A program made the translations under genes and the position numbers. Positions 53,716 through 62,449 of a stretch of 64,000 nt of DNA are shown piece after piece. How positions within the stretch are numbered: the first letter of the stretch is position 1; each line of letters starts with the position of its first letter. This stretch comes from Candidatus Babelota bacterium (GTDB taxonomy: Bacteria > Babelota > Babeliae > Babelales > Vermiphilaceae). The stretch covers positions 39,450 through 103,449 of the forward strand of contig JAJCZE010000009.1 in NCBI GenBank assembly GCA_029262555.1. The letters are read 5' to 3'. Below the pieces are notes generated by a model. It searched no databases. It saw only the letters and a program-made list of their open reading frames with translations, and was not told the origin of the DNA.

Positions 53716-55458
53716 TTACCGCATCTTTTGATGCTTAAACATATCACGTAATTCTGAAACCGTCGTTGCATCTTCAGGACTTTTATCATCACGATACCCC
53801 ATAAATCGAGGAAAACGCAATGCAAATCCCAGCTCTTGTGCTGTTTTGCCCGCAGTGTGCGTTGGCGATTTGGTAATTTCATCTGCACGAATAATGCACA
53901 TCACTTCTGGCGCAGTCCATACATCAGGATGTAGCTCTTTCGCGCATTCTACATTACGCGGTTTTTGCTGCACAGCAATCGCATCAAGCTTTTCACGTAA
54001 CTCTTTCCACCCAGCATCAGATAAACCGGTGCCTACCTTTGCCACGGTTTCAAATCGATCTTCTTTCTTGTTAAAAATACCGATCAAAAATGCACCAATT
54101 CCAAATGATGCTCGTTTACCCGATCCATAATAGTAACCAAGAATTACGCAATCGATCGTGTCTTCCAGCGATCCCTCTTCTTGTCGCTTTAACTTTATCC
54201 AATTAAAGTTTCGCTTGCCCGGTTGATAGATCGCATCCATTCGTTTTACTACCACGCCCTCAAGCCCTTCACCAATCAATGAATAAAAATAGTCTTCCAA
54301 CTGCTTGGCATTAGTAATTTCTTTTTCTTGAATAAATTGCAATGGGTTTTCTGGATCTTCTTTTACCAATTGTTTTAATTTCGTATACCGCTCTTCATGC
54401 GGATCATCAAGCAATGATTTGCCATTCAAATAGAGCAAATCAAATAAAAACAGTTTAAGAGGAAACTCCGTTGCAGCTTCTTTAATGCCATGCTTACGCT
54501 TGCGCTTTACTGTCTCTTGAAATGGCAAAAAAGTATCGGTATTTGGATCGTATCCAATTGCTTCCCCTTCGCAAATAAGCGTATCAACATCAAGCGCTTC
54601 AATTGGCTTAACTAAATCGGGAAACATATCAGACATATCTTTTAAGTTACGAGAAAAAAAGTATACTTTCGGCTGTGCACTCGTTTTATCCAGATGAATT
54701 TGCAGTCGAAAACCATCCAGTTTTGGCTGCGCCACGCAATTGCCAATTTTTTCTACAATATCTTTTGCTGTTGGTAAACGTTCTGCAGCAGCGGGACGAA
54801 TCGGAATACCAATCGAAATATGCATCTTTTCAATCGCTTCTATTCCGCCCTCTTTGAGCGTCTTTGTAATCAATCCAATATCAACAGAGATATTATAGGC
54901 ATGCTCAAGTTTTTTTCTCAGCGATTTATCACCCACTTCCATCCATGAAAGCGCATCAATAAGCGTCATATCAGAAAAACCAAGGCGTAATTTACCAAGT
55001 ACAATACGCACAACGTATTTTGCAGAAAGCGGATCAAGATCACCGAGCAATGTAAACAACTCATCAGCTTTTTGCTCTTGCGAACCAGTGCCTTCAATTT
55101 TCTCTAACGTAATTAATTTTTTATACACTGCAGACACAGTAAGATCGGCACTTGCCTGCACCCACATTCCCGTTTCAACTACCGCGCCCAAATCGCCCGC
55201 AGTACGCATACCAACTTTCACTTGCGTATCAGCAATATCAAGTAAACGTGCCACAACGGGGATCATTAATTTTTCTGCAATATTGAATTGTAAATTTTTA
55301 TACGGCGGATACAGTTCTCCCAAAGAAAAGTATGAAATAATTTCAGCTTCATCGGGAGTCGCTTTTTTAAAAAGGTCTGCCAAGAGCTGCGTCATCTCAA
55401 GGCGAGAACTTGTTTGCTCAATTGTTTGAAACGTTTCACTTACTACTTGAAATTTCAT
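53716..55458 (-). CDS. ATP-dependent DNA ligase, archaeal type
   Basis: A 580-residue ligase that seals nicks using ATP. The N-terminal helical DNA-binding domain (~1-220, with YFSLGELYPPYKNLQFNIAEKL and LGKLRLGFSDMTLIDAL) is followed by motif I AQPKLDGFRLQIH (adenylated Lys246), motif III-type FLFDLLYLNGKSLL, EGLEGVVVKRMDAIYQPGKRNFNWIKLKR (motifs IV and V), and an OB-fold C-terminus. This layout matches archaeal and eukaryotic-type ligase I, not the NAD+-dependent LigA of most bacteria. It is followed by plsY upstream with TAA-ATG adjacency (operon). Origin by gene transfer is inferred; a LigA elsewhere cannot be excluded. Confidence 0.93.
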   Translation of the reverse strand: MKFQVVSETFQTIEQTSSRLEMTQLLADLFKKATPDEAEIISYFSLGELYPPYKNLQFNIAEKLMIPVVARLLDIADTQVKVGMRTAGDLGAVVETGMWVQASADLTVSAVYKKLITLEKIEGTGSQEQKADELFTLLGDLDPLSAKYVVRIVLGKLRLGFSDMTLIDALSWMEVGDKSLRKKLEHAYNISVDIGLITKTLKEGGIEAIEKMHISIGIPIRPAAAERLPTAKDIVEKIGNCVAQPKLDGFRLQIHLDKTSAQPKVYFFSRNLKDMSDMFPDLVKPIEALDVDTLICEGEAIGYDPNTDTFLPFQETVKRKRKHGIKEAATEFPLKLFLFDLLYLNGKSLLDDPHEERYTKLKQLVKEDPENPLQFIQEKEITNAKQLEDYFYSLIGEGLEGVVVKRMDAIYQPGKRNFNWIKLKRQEEGSLEDTIDCVILGYYYGSGKRASFGIGAFLIGIFNKKEDRFETVAKVGTGLSDAGWKELREKLDAIAVQQKPRNVECAKELHPDVWTAPEVMCIIRADEITKSPTHTAGKTAQELGFALRFPRFMGYRDDKSPEDATTVSELRDMFKHQKMR

Positions 55459-56037
55459 TTACCATCTTTCTGGGTAATAGATCCGTACATTTTCTTTATG
55501 CCGATGCACAATCCAAAATGCGATACCAAGCAAAAACATAAAGCCATAAAAATCCATAAAAAAGAGCGCGTAGACCGGAAGCAAGCACACCGTAATTACT
55601 GATGCAATACCAACTACACGAACATATGAAAGTGCGGTCATCCACGTTGCAAATAGCGCGATACAAAGAAGCGGATTCAATGCGAGCATAATCCCCGCAA
55701 ACGTAGCCATTCCTTTTCCGCCCGAACCCTCCAATAAAAATGAATGCGCATTGCCCACCAATAATGCATACGCACACAACATCACCCCAAACGAAGAAAA
55801 TCCGAGTTCATACATATACTTGAGATATAAAAACGCTTTTAATGCATCAAGCGCAGATACTACAAAGAAAAAATGCATACCCAAAAGACGCGCGACGTTA
55901 GTTGCACCAATATTACCTGATCCATGCCGCCTAATATCTTGAATTCCTGCCCATTGTGCAATCCAATATCCCATTGGGAGTGATCCAATAATATAGGCAC
56001 CGAGTAATGAAAATAAACTAGCCGAGAGATTCATCAT
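55459..56037 (-). CDS. plsY: Glycerol-3-phosphate acyltransferase
   Basis: PlsY transfers acyl groups from acyl-phosphate to glycerol-3-phosphate, the first step of phospholipid synthesis. A 192-residue membrane protein with the three family loops: GSLPMGYW then HGSGNIGATNVARLLG, GNAHSFLLEGSGGKGMATFAG, and RHKENVRIYYPE. AAGGAG sets ATG 56037. It overlaps the end of pgsA by 20 bp and is followed immediately by the ligase. Confidence 0.96.
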   Translation of the reverse strand: MMNLSASLFSLLGAYIIGSLPMGYWIAQWAGIQDIRRHGSGNIGATNVARLLGMHFFFVVSALDALKAFLYLKYMYELGFSSFGVMLCAYALLVGNAHSFLLEGSGGKGMATFAGIMLALNPLLCIALFATWMTALSYVRVVGIASVITVCLLPVYALFFMDFYGFMFLLGIAFWIVHRHKENVRIYYPERW

Positions 56038-56647
56038 GAGGAATCTCCTTAAATGATCCAGCGCTTTCCATATGCAACGTAAATCGCTTCATGCAATCAT
56101 CGTAATATTGCTCTACTGAAAGTAGTGAAAGTACAACGGTAACCAAAAGCATTCCCATCTCAATGCCATTCCAATACAATGCATCAACGCCCAATTTTTG
56201 AAATGGATTCACAATAATCATGGTGATGCAGAGCATAAGAGTCGCAGTTTTGAGTTTGCTGAGTTTTGAAACTGAGATCGAAAACTCATGTTCAAGAGCA
56301 ATGTGACGCAATCCCATCACAAAAAACTCCCGGCCAATCAGTATGATCACCCAGTAAAAATAAATTTTCCCTGCGGCTAAAAGAGCTATCAATGCAGAAT
56401 ACGTTAGAAACTTATCGGCGAGCGGATCAAGCACTCGTCCGAGCGTAGATTCTTGCTGGTATTTGCGTGCATAATATCCGTCAAAAAAATCGGTCAGTGC
56501 TAGTAGTGAAAAAAGCACCGCCAAACAACTATTAATCAAGAGCGAATTATACGGCAATAAATAAACCAATAACAATGGCAATACTAAGGGTGAAAAAAGG
56601 AGTCGAAACAACGTAAGGCGCATTGAAAGAGAAAGAGGAGTAGTCAT
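56018..56647 (-). CDS. pgsA: CDP-alcohol phosphatidyltransferase (probably PgsA)
   Basis: A 209-residue membrane protein of the CDP-alcohol family. The signature is complete: D56-G-x2-A-R-x8-G-x3-D74-x3-D78, within LTDFFDGYYARKYQQESTLGRVLDPLADK. PgsA makes phosphatidylglycerol phosphate from CDP-diacylglycerol and glycerol-3-phosphate; pairing with plsY supports phospholipid synthesis, though another CDP-alcohol specificity cannot be excluded. The ATG at 56647 follows AAAGG. The C-terminus extends beyond the family norm with a His/Glu-rich tail. Confidence 0.9.
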   Translation of the reverse strand: MTTPLSLSMRLTLFRLLFSPLVLPLLLVYLLPYNSLLINSCLAVLFSLLALTDFFDGYYARKYQQESTLGRVLDPLADKFLTYSALIALLAAGKIYFYWVIILIGREFFVMGLRHIALEHEFSISVSKLSKLKTATLMLCITMIIVNPFQKLGVDALYWNGIEMGMLLVTVVLSLLSVEQYYDDCMKRFTLHMESAGSFKEIPHDESLG

Positions 56648-56773
56648 GGGCACCTTTATAAAAATGCTTTTCAAAAAGAGGATCAAAAGCTTCGATTACA
56701 GGGAATATTATCACTGCCAAAAGTGTACTATAAAGGAATACAAGAGTCGAATTATACAAATTGCTAGCACAGC

Positions 56774-56804
56774 AAAAAGCCCCGACTTTCATCGAGGCTT
56801 TTTT
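56774..56804. terminator. Terminator
   Basis: AAAAAGCC(C)CGA, loop CTTTCA, TCGAGGCTTTTT with one mismatch, then T run. It lies between tRNA-Met and the pgsA operon; it ends the secD/tRNA-Met transcript. Confidence 0.75.
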
Positions 56805-56829
56805 AATACTTTATTTTCATATGATATAA

Positions 56830-56870
56830 GTGACTGGCCTGATGGGTATTTTATTTAAAAATATGACTGG
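56830..56870 (-). other. tRNA-Met 3' trailer hairpin (type A, diverged)
   Basis: On the minus strand CCAGTCATATTTTTAAATAAAATACCCATCAGGCCAGTC starts at the CCA. The ATTTT/AAAAT stem and the final GGCCAGTC match the tRNA-Phe and tRNA-Val trailers. Confidence 0.7.
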
Positions 56871-56944
56871 TAGCGGCGCAGGGATTCGAACCCCGGACCT
56901 ACGGATTATGATTCCGCCGCTCTAACCAACTGAGCTACGCCGCC
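56868..56944 (-). tRNA. tRNA-Met (CAT), probably elongator
   Basis: Acceptor GGCGGCG/CGCCGCT (first pair G-U), D-arm GCTCAGTTGGTTAGAGC, anticodon arm GCGGA-ATCATAA-TCCGT with anticodon CAT, TTCGAAT T-loop, discriminator A and encoded CCA. The initiator's three G-C pairs in the anticodon stem are not present, so it is not the initiator. A tRNA-Ile with modified CAT is less likely but not excluded. Confidence 0.88.
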
Positions 56945-56984
56945 ACTGATAAATAAACGTCACTTTCAATGGTATAAAGTATAC

Positions 56985-58511
56985 CTAAATTCTGAGCTTT
57001 TGCACGTTAAAGTTGTTTAACATGAAGGTAAATAATGATCGAAGGAAAAAGAGCCCCGTAATCAAGGTAGCAATAATACCCAACATCATTGTTACGGCAA
57101 ATCCTTGAATCGGTCCTGTACCAAAATTAAAGAGCACTACACCCACGATAAAGGTAGTGATATTTGCATCTAAAATCACTTTCATTGCGTCTCTAAATCC
57201 AGCACGCACTGCAAGCTTAATAGTAGATCCCTTTGAAAGCTCTTCTTTAATATGCTCATAAATCAAAATTGAAGCATCAATCGCCATACCAACCGTCAAT
57301 ACCATACCGGCAATACCAGGAAGCGTAAGCGGTACTTGCAACCATGCAAGGCCCATTAAAATAAGAGCGAGGTTATAAATCAATGCAAGAAATGCAAATA
57401 AGCCAGAAAGATTGTAGTAGAAAAGACTAAATACGAATAATAATCCAAGTCCTACCAAGCAGGAAATGAGCCCCTGGCGAATTGATTCTGCACCAAGCGA
57501 TGGCCCAATTTGACGCTCTTCTTCAAAGGTCACGGGCGCTACAAATGATCCTGATTGCAAGAGCAATGCAAGTTCATTCGCACTCTCTGCAGTAAAGCCT
57601 CCAGAAATTTGAACGTTACCACCACTGATTGGCTCATTAACCCTTGGTGATTGAATTACTACGCCATCCAAAATAATCGCAAGTGGGCGGCCGTAGTGCT
57701 TACTTGTAAGATCATAAAATTTTTCAGAACCAACATCGTTCAATTTAAAGGTAACAACGTGCTGGAATCCTTTGCTCTCATCATATTGCGCACGCGCTTC
57801 TTTGAGCATGCGGCCAGTTACTTCTGCATATTTATCAAGCAGGAAGTATCCTTCAGTGCCTGGCAAAATTTCTTTATCTGCAGGAAGTTCACCTTCATAA
57901 TCATACAGAAGCTCTTCTTCGCTTGCGCCCATTTTATCAACGATACGAAGCTCCAATTGCGCCGCTTTACCAATACGCGCTTTTGCTTCTTGTGGATTTG
58001 CGGTATCAGGAAGCTCAATCACAATGTTTTTTTCACCCTGCTGAGCGATAGGAATATCGCGCATACGAGTACGTAATACTTCAATATTACGGCTTACTGC
58101 ATTTTCTTTAATGCGTTCAACCATTAAATCCGGGAATGAAAGACGAACGGTAGCTCCCTCAACAGATTGATCAAGCCCCTGCATTGCTGATTTTAAATCA
58201 ACTGCAGCCATTTGAGCATCTTGCATTGAAGAGAACTGCAATACGATTTTGTTGTTTTCAATGAATTTAGACGTTGGAAGCGTACGATTCGCTCGTTTTA
58301 ATTTTGCATCTACTGACTGCATTTGCTCAACTAATTCAGCCTCTACTGCCTTATCAGTTTTCACTTCAAGCGTAAGATATGTTCCACCCACCAAATCAAT
58401 TCCAAAACGAAGCGATTGGCGTAACGGAAGTAAAAAGTATAATCCGATTGCGCAGATAACCAGCCAAAATGACAATTCTGAAAATGCCATACGACGAAGC
58501 GATAAATTCAT
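56985..58511 (-). CDS. secD: Protein translocase subunit SecD
   Basis: SecD uses the proton gradient to help pull secreted proteins through SecYEG. A 508-residue protein with the first transmembrane helix and GIDLVGGTYLTLEV, the long periplasmic part (P1) with GGFTAESANELALLLQSGSFVAPV and EERQIGPSLGAESIRQG, and five C-terminal helices including GIAGMVLTVGMAIDASILIYEHIKEEL and the final FNFGTGPIQGFAVTMMLGIIATLITGLFFLRSLF. secF, usually next or fused, does not follow; tRNA-Met does. The many secreted proteins in this window would rely on the Sec route. ATG at 58511, just upstream of tRNA-Leu. Confidence 0.96.
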   Translation of the reverse strand: MNLSLRRMAFSELSFWLVICAIGLYFLLPLRQSLRFGIDLVGGTYLTLEVKTDKAVEAELVEQMQSVDAKLKRANRTLPTSKFIENNKIVLQFSSMQDAQMAAVDLKSAMQGLDQSVEGATVRLSFPDLMVERIKENAVSRNIEVLRTRMRDIPIAQQGEKNIVIELPDTANPQEAKARIGKAAQLELRIVDKMGASEEELLYDYEGELPADKEILPGTEGYFLLDKYAEVTGRMLKEARAQYDESKGFQHVVTFKLNDVGSEKFYDLTSKHYGRPLAIILDGVVIQSPRVNEPISGGNVQISGGFTAESANELALLLQSGSFVAPVTFEEERQIGPSLGAESIRQGLISCLVGLGLLFVFSLFYYNLSGLFAFLALIYNLALILMGLAWLQVPLTLPGIAGMVLTVGMAIDASILIYEHIKEELSKGSTIKLAVRAGFRDAMKVILDANITTFIVGVVLFNFGTGPIQGFAVTMMLGIIATLITGLFFLRSLFTFMLNNFNVQKLRI

Positions 58512-58610
58512 TTAATATCCTTTGTACTGTATTGATGGGATAATCATTACTCTCGTATCCTTATGTGATCCGTCTGTGCTTTTAGCTTCGACGCGAACCT
58601 CTTTTACATT

Positions 58611-58648
58611 GGCGTTAGCCAGAAGAAGCTCACTAGAGCGAAGACTGG
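58611..58648 (-). other. tRNA-Leu 3' trailer hairpin (type B)
   Basis: On the minus strand CCAGTCTTCGCTC, loop TAGT, GAGCTTCTTCTGG, then CTAACGCC. The inner GCTC/GAGC pairs replace the GTTCCC/GGGAAC of tRNA-Asp; outer parts are shared. Confidence 0.8.
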
Positions 58649-58732
58649 TGCCGAAGAAGGGACTCGAACCCCCACGGGATTTCTCCCACAGCCCCCTCAA
58701 GGCTGCGTGTCTACCAATTTCACCACTTCGGC
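58646..58732 (-). tRNA. tRNA-Leu (GAG)
   Basis: A type II tRNA with a long variable arm: acceptor GCCGAAG/CTTCGGC, anticodon arm CAGCC-TTGAGGG-GGCTG with anticodon GAG, variable arm TGGGAGAAATCCCG, TTCGAGT T-loop, discriminator A and encoded CCA. It precedes secD. Confidence 0.94.
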
Positions 58733-58821
58733 GCGCATGTAAAATGTCAGAGAATCTGGAAGAAAATGTACCATAAGTGTGGAATCTTATCAAACTTTAC
58801 CAATAAAAAAGGATGTATTTT

Positions 58822-59118
58822 TATCGTTCGTATCCTTCGACAAGCTCAGGACGAACGGTTGGGGTCTCTACGAAACTTTAGTGGAGTGAGGCAAAACTGT
58901 TGGGCCCCCACCCAAGTTAGGTAAAGCGGAGAGAGGCATGAACGGGGCGAACAGCTAGGCGTAGCTGAATGAGCTACAAAGCCTATCAAGTCGCCCCTAA
59001 CGCGTTACCTAGCAAGTGCTTTTTAAACCATTCGTCCTGTGATGCTTCGATAAACTCAACAGTAAACGCTACGCTCATCTTTCATTCCCGTTCGTCCTGA
59101 GCTTGTCGAAGGAAACGA
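58822..59118. repeat. Cluster of short palindromic repeats and degenerate companions
   Basis: Units at 58822-58859 (CTTCGACAAGCTCAGGAC form) and 59088-59118 (CCTGAGCTTGTCGAAGG form), with a degenerate CGATAAACTCAACAGTAAACG stretch between. The gap 58733-59128 has no gene I can support. Confidence 0.82.
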
Positions 59119-59128
59119 ACGAATCTGA

Positions 59129-60580
59129 TTATTCTTGGTCAGGCTCTTGCTCTACGTCAACTTCCTCTTCGATTTCAAGCTCCTGATCGTCATCCTGAGC
59201 ATCTTGCGCATCATCTTTTTCTTTGTCTGGCTCAAGAGCATCCTCTTGCTGCTCATCCATTATCTCATCGTCATCATCCATATCATCATCTGCAGGAGTG
59301 CTGCCAAAAATCGCCCGATATGGCCACGTAATTACAGACCATACTGCTTTAAATAGCCCTGCAATCGGATCAATAATATAGCGGGTGAAAAATCCTTTTG
59401 GCTCTGGCTCATCTTCTTGCTCTGCTTCAAGTTGTTCTTTTTGCACACCCAATAAACCCTGCTGCAATTGCGTACCTGTTTCTTTGAGTGCATTCATCTC
59501 TTGATTAACGCGCTCAACCTCTTTTTTCAGCTTCTCTATTAATGCATCAAAGCTCGTTGCAAACGTTTGTTCAATATATTGTTGCAGCTCTTTAATGGTA
59601 CGCCATGCTGCATCTACTTTATAAAAAAGCTCACGCGCTTTTCTATCATCGAGCACTCGCGCAATTGCTTTGAAATCTTTCCATGCTTGCTGCTCAATAT
59701 TACGCACTTTAGTAATCTGCTCAACAAGCATTAGAATTGCATTTTCAACTTCTTCATCCTGCTTGACCACTACTTCCACCTGTTTTTGCAAACTTTGCAA
59801 CGTGCTCTTTTCTTCTTCTAATTTTTCTTGCACAAGATCACTTTTTTCTGATTCTAATAAACGATCCGCCTTTGCAACCAACTCTTTCAAAATTTCTTGC
59901 AGCTCGCCCTGGCTCATACCAATTTTTATATAAAATGGATCGAGTACGTTTTTATCCAGCTCTGCACGTTTTGCAAAAAAGCCGGTGCGTACTTCCATGA
60001 TTTTGCCAACAGTTTCGCGAATGCGTTCAAATTTTGCCTCTGCGCGTTCCCACCATACTCGTTTATAGAGCCAATTTCCCTGCGGATTTGGAATATCAAC
60101 AGTATCAATACCCATCACTTCATCTTCACCATATTTGCGCGGCGTTTCTTCTTGTACATCATCTTCAGACTCAGCTTGCTCTTGTAAAGGAGTATCTGGC
60201 TCCCATTGAGCAGAGCCTTCCGATCCTTCTTGCACGGTTTCAGCTTCTTCTGTTACCGTTTCTTGCTGTTCCGGCTGCTCTTGCTCTTCAGCCGGTTCTT
60301 CAGCTTGCTGCTCTTGCGACTCATCTTCAACAGCCTCAACCTCTTCAGCCGGCTCTTCCTGCACAGTTTCAGTTTCTTCCGCTACTGTTTCTTCTTCCTG
60401 TGCAGGTTCTTCTTGCTCTTGATCGTCTTGATCGGGCGATGCCTCCTGCGTTGCTCCTTCTTCTGAAGCCTCGTCTTCTACTATTTCAGTTTCTTCAACT
60501 TGCTCTTGAGATCGAAGAGCGTGAGACTGCGCCAATAGTAACATTGGCACCAATAGCAAACGCAGTTTTTTTGACATCAT
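59129..60580 (-). CDS. Highly acidic secreted coiled-coil protein
   Basis: A 483-residue protein: signal peptide (1-21, ending SHA), a ~130-residue Glu/Gln-rich low-complexity region with EEP, ETV and EEQ repeats, a conserved-looking segment (GIDTVDIPNPQGNWLYKRVWWERAEAKFERIRETV), a long coiled coil (~190-385), a hydrophobic hairpin-like segment (FFTRYIIDPIAGLFKAVWSVITWPYRAIFG), and an Asp/Glu-rich tail. Ends and middle are strongly acidic, the hydrophobic part could insert in a membrane. It may bind cations or basic proteins. Family unknown. AAGGA sets the start; PNPOx gene lies 9 bp upstream, so they form an operon. Confidence 0.75.
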   Translation of the reverse strand: MMSKKLRLLLVPMLLLAQSHALRSQEQVEETEIVEDEASEEGATQEASPDQDDQEQEEPAQEEETVAEETETVQEEPAEEVEAVEDESQEQQAEEPAEEQEQPEQQETVTEEAETVQEGSEGSAQWEPDTPLQEQAESEDDVQEETPRKYGEDEVMGIDTVDIPNPQGNWLYKRVWWERAEAKFERIRETVGKIMEVRTGFFAKRAELDKNVLDPFYIKIGMSQGELQEILKELVAKADRLLESEKSDLVQEKLEEEKSTLQSLQKQVEVVVKQDEEVENAILMLVEQITKVRNIEQQAWKDFKAIARVLDDRKARELFYKVDAAWRTIKELQQYIEQTFATSFDALIEKLKKEVERVNQEMNALKETGTQLQQGLLGVQKEQLEAEQEDEPEPKGFFTRYIIDPIAGLFKAVWSVITWPYRAIFGSTPADDDMDDDDEIMDEQQEDALEPDKEKDDAQDAQDDDQELEIEEEVDVEQEPDQE

Positions 60581-60588
60581 TTTGATCC

Positions 60589-61050
60589 TTATAAATGTTC
60601 CGCCAGCTCTTTTAATTCGCCCATGAGCGCATTGGTAAGCTCTTCAGCTTCCCACGAAGTATAAGACCAGCGAACTCCTGATTCAACTTTCGTTAACACA
60701 GAACGGTCACTTTTGATGTCAATGATATCAATACGAACAATATTCATCAATGGATGCACTTGAGACGGTGCACGAACTACTCCCGCACGGCCCAACACGC
60801 TATACGCAACGTTGCCTTCGTCCATAAAACAAAGCATAACTTTTTTCTGCCATACCATATTTTGATACCCAGTATGATCTTTATGAATTGAGATCAGAAT
60901 ACTTTCAAGCCCTTTTGGAAGAATGCATTGCAAGGGCGTTGTATGCGGTAGCCCCTTTTCAGAAAACGTTGCAAGCACTCCAACTGTTTTTCCTTTTTTT
61001 AATACATTTACTAAATCTTCAGGAAGTTTTACACCAACATGTTTTGCCAT
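60589..61050 (-). CDS. Pyridoxamine 5'-phosphate oxidase-like (FMN split-barrel) protein
   Basis: A 153-residue cytoplasmic protein with the split-barrel pattern of the PNPOx-like superfamily: KGKTVGVLATFSEKGLPHTTPLQCILP, ILISIHKDHTGYQNMVWQKKVMLCFMD, then AYSVLGRAGVVRAPSQ. These usually bind FMN or F420-like cofactors; some are not enzymes. Specific substrate unknown. GGGG before the ATG. First gene before the acidic coiled-coil protein (9 bp gap), 40 bp after hemW. Confidence 0.78.
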   Translation of the reverse strand: MAKHVGVKLPEDLVNVLKKGKTVGVLATFSEKGLPHTTPLQCILPKGLESILISIHKDHTGYQNMVWQKKVMLCFMDEGNVAYSVLGRAGVVRAPSQVHPLMNIVRIDIIDIKSDRSVLTKVESGVRWSYTSWEAEELTNALMGELKELAEHL

Positions 61051-61090
61051 AGGATTACCCCACCATAGTGTGATTGTTATTATTATTTTT

Positions 61091-62245
61091 TTACTTTGAA
61101 AGGTGTGAAATGATTTCGTTTTCCACTGCCATACCAGCAGTAGTTAATACATACCGCCCGTTTGTTTCTTCTAATAATTGATCTGCCTTAAAGCGATCAA
61201 GCGCCTGCTTAATGCCTTCTTTTTTCCGTACAGGAACGAACTCAGAAAGATCATCCCACGTAACGCCAATTTTTTGGCGCAAGCCAAGCATTAATCGTTC
61301 AAGATGAATCTGATCAGGAGTAAGCGTTTCACTAAAAGAAATCACCTCTTGCCCCTTTTGAATACCATCCATATATTTCATTAAATTTTTTTCGTTTTGG
61401 AATCTGCCCTGCCCATCAAATGAACATGCTCCCAATCCAAACGCTTTATATGGTTTACGCTGCCAATACACCGAATTGTGCCGCGATTCATATCCAGGCC
61501 GGCAAAAGTTTGAAAGTTCATATCGATCAAATCCATGCTCAGATAGTTTTTGCACCGTCCATTCATAGAGCTGCACCATGGTATCATCAGTTGGAAGCGT
61601 TACGCGATTGGTAGTTACTTTAAAATACAATGGCGTATCTTCATGTACCGTTAAAAAATAAACTGAAATATGTTTGATCGGCCAAGTAACCACTTTTTCA
61701 ATCAGCTCTTTCCATTCATCAGGACTTACATCAGGCAAACCTAAAATCAAATCAACAGAAAGATTAGCAACATGCTCTGGCGCATCCTCTAAAAGAGAAG
61801 CGACTTGTGCAGCTGATTGCATACGATTTAATTTTTGAAGCACGCGATCCTTCAAACTTTGCACTCCTATACTCAATCGATTAATTCCAAGCGCCTTCCA
61901 ATGAGCCAACTGCTCCTTGCGGACCGTGCCCGGATTCACCTCAATTGAAACTTCAATATCTTTTGAAAAAGAGAAATGTTTTTTAAGTGTACCAAACGTG
62001 TCAAGTAGCAGATCGTCCGGATAGGTACTCGGGGTGCCTCCCCCAAAGAAAATGGTATCGATTTCTCGCGTACCCTGATACGTAGCTGAAAATTGCTCAA
62101 TTTCTGCAATCAACGCATTATGATACTGCTCCATAAATTGATCATGAGAAGCAAGTGCCACGAATGGACAAAAATGGCATTTATAGGGGCAAAAGGGCCA
62201 GTGAATATATAAGGATCTGGTGTCTACCTGAGGATTATACTGCAT
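61091..62245 (-). CDS. hemW: HemW-like radical SAM protein (heme chaperone)
   Basis: A 384-residue radical SAM protein. The [4Fe-4S] motif is C19-x3-C23-x2-C26 in YIHWPFCPYKCHFCPF, followed by IDTIFFGGGTPSTY, IEVNPGTV and INRLSIGVQSL, with the HemW-type C-terminal winged-helix domain. HemW inserts or hands over heme; it was formerly mis-annotated as coproporphyrinogen oxidase HemN. AAGGCGG lies before the ATG. No heme biosynthesis gene is adjacent. Function by family, not by context. Confidence 0.93.
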   Translation of the reverse strand: MQYNPQVDTRSLYIHWPFCPYKCHFCPFVALASHDQFMEQYHNALIAEIEQFSATYQGTREIDTIFFGGGTPSTYPDDLLLDTFGTLKKHFSFSKDIEVSIEVNPGTVRKEQLAHWKALGINRLSIGVQSLKDRVLQKLNRMQSAAQVASLLEDAPEHVANLSVDLILGLPDVSPDEWKELIEKVVTWPIKHISVYFLTVHEDTPLYFKVTTNRVTLPTDDTMVQLYEWTVQKLSEHGFDRYELSNFCRPGYESRHNSVYWQRKPYKAFGLGACSFDGQGRFQNEKNLMKYMDGIQKGQEVISFSETLTPDQIHLERLMLGLRQKIGVTWDDLSEFVPVRKKEGIKQALDRFKADQLLEETNGRYVLTTAGMAVENEIISHLSK

Positions 62246-62356
62246 TTCCGCCTTATTTCATGGGATTTTTAGTTACTTATAGTATAGCACACGGTGTCAA
62301 ATAGGGCCATGGCAGCGCATATCATTTTTTAAAGCAGCCATAAGCGCCCGATTCCA

Positions 62357-62386
62357 TTGCATTTCAAGGCTCCATTGTCGCATACT
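62357..62386 (+). promoter_or_regulatory. Predicted promoter, family copy 1
   Basis: TTGCAT (62357-62362), an 18-bp spacer and CATACT (62381-62386). The same boxes precede the second and third copies (63171 and 63642), and the leader with GCAGGCGAAATGCTTGC hairpin is shared with copy 3. Confidence 0.6.
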
Positions 62387-62449
62387 AATGGTAGAAGAAT
62401 AGAATTTTTTAACCCGCAGGCGAAATGCTTGCAAAACAGGAGTTCTCAT

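Noticed and set aside
56868..56944. Initiator tRNA-Met
   Set aside because: The anticodon stem lacks the three G-C pairs of initiators.
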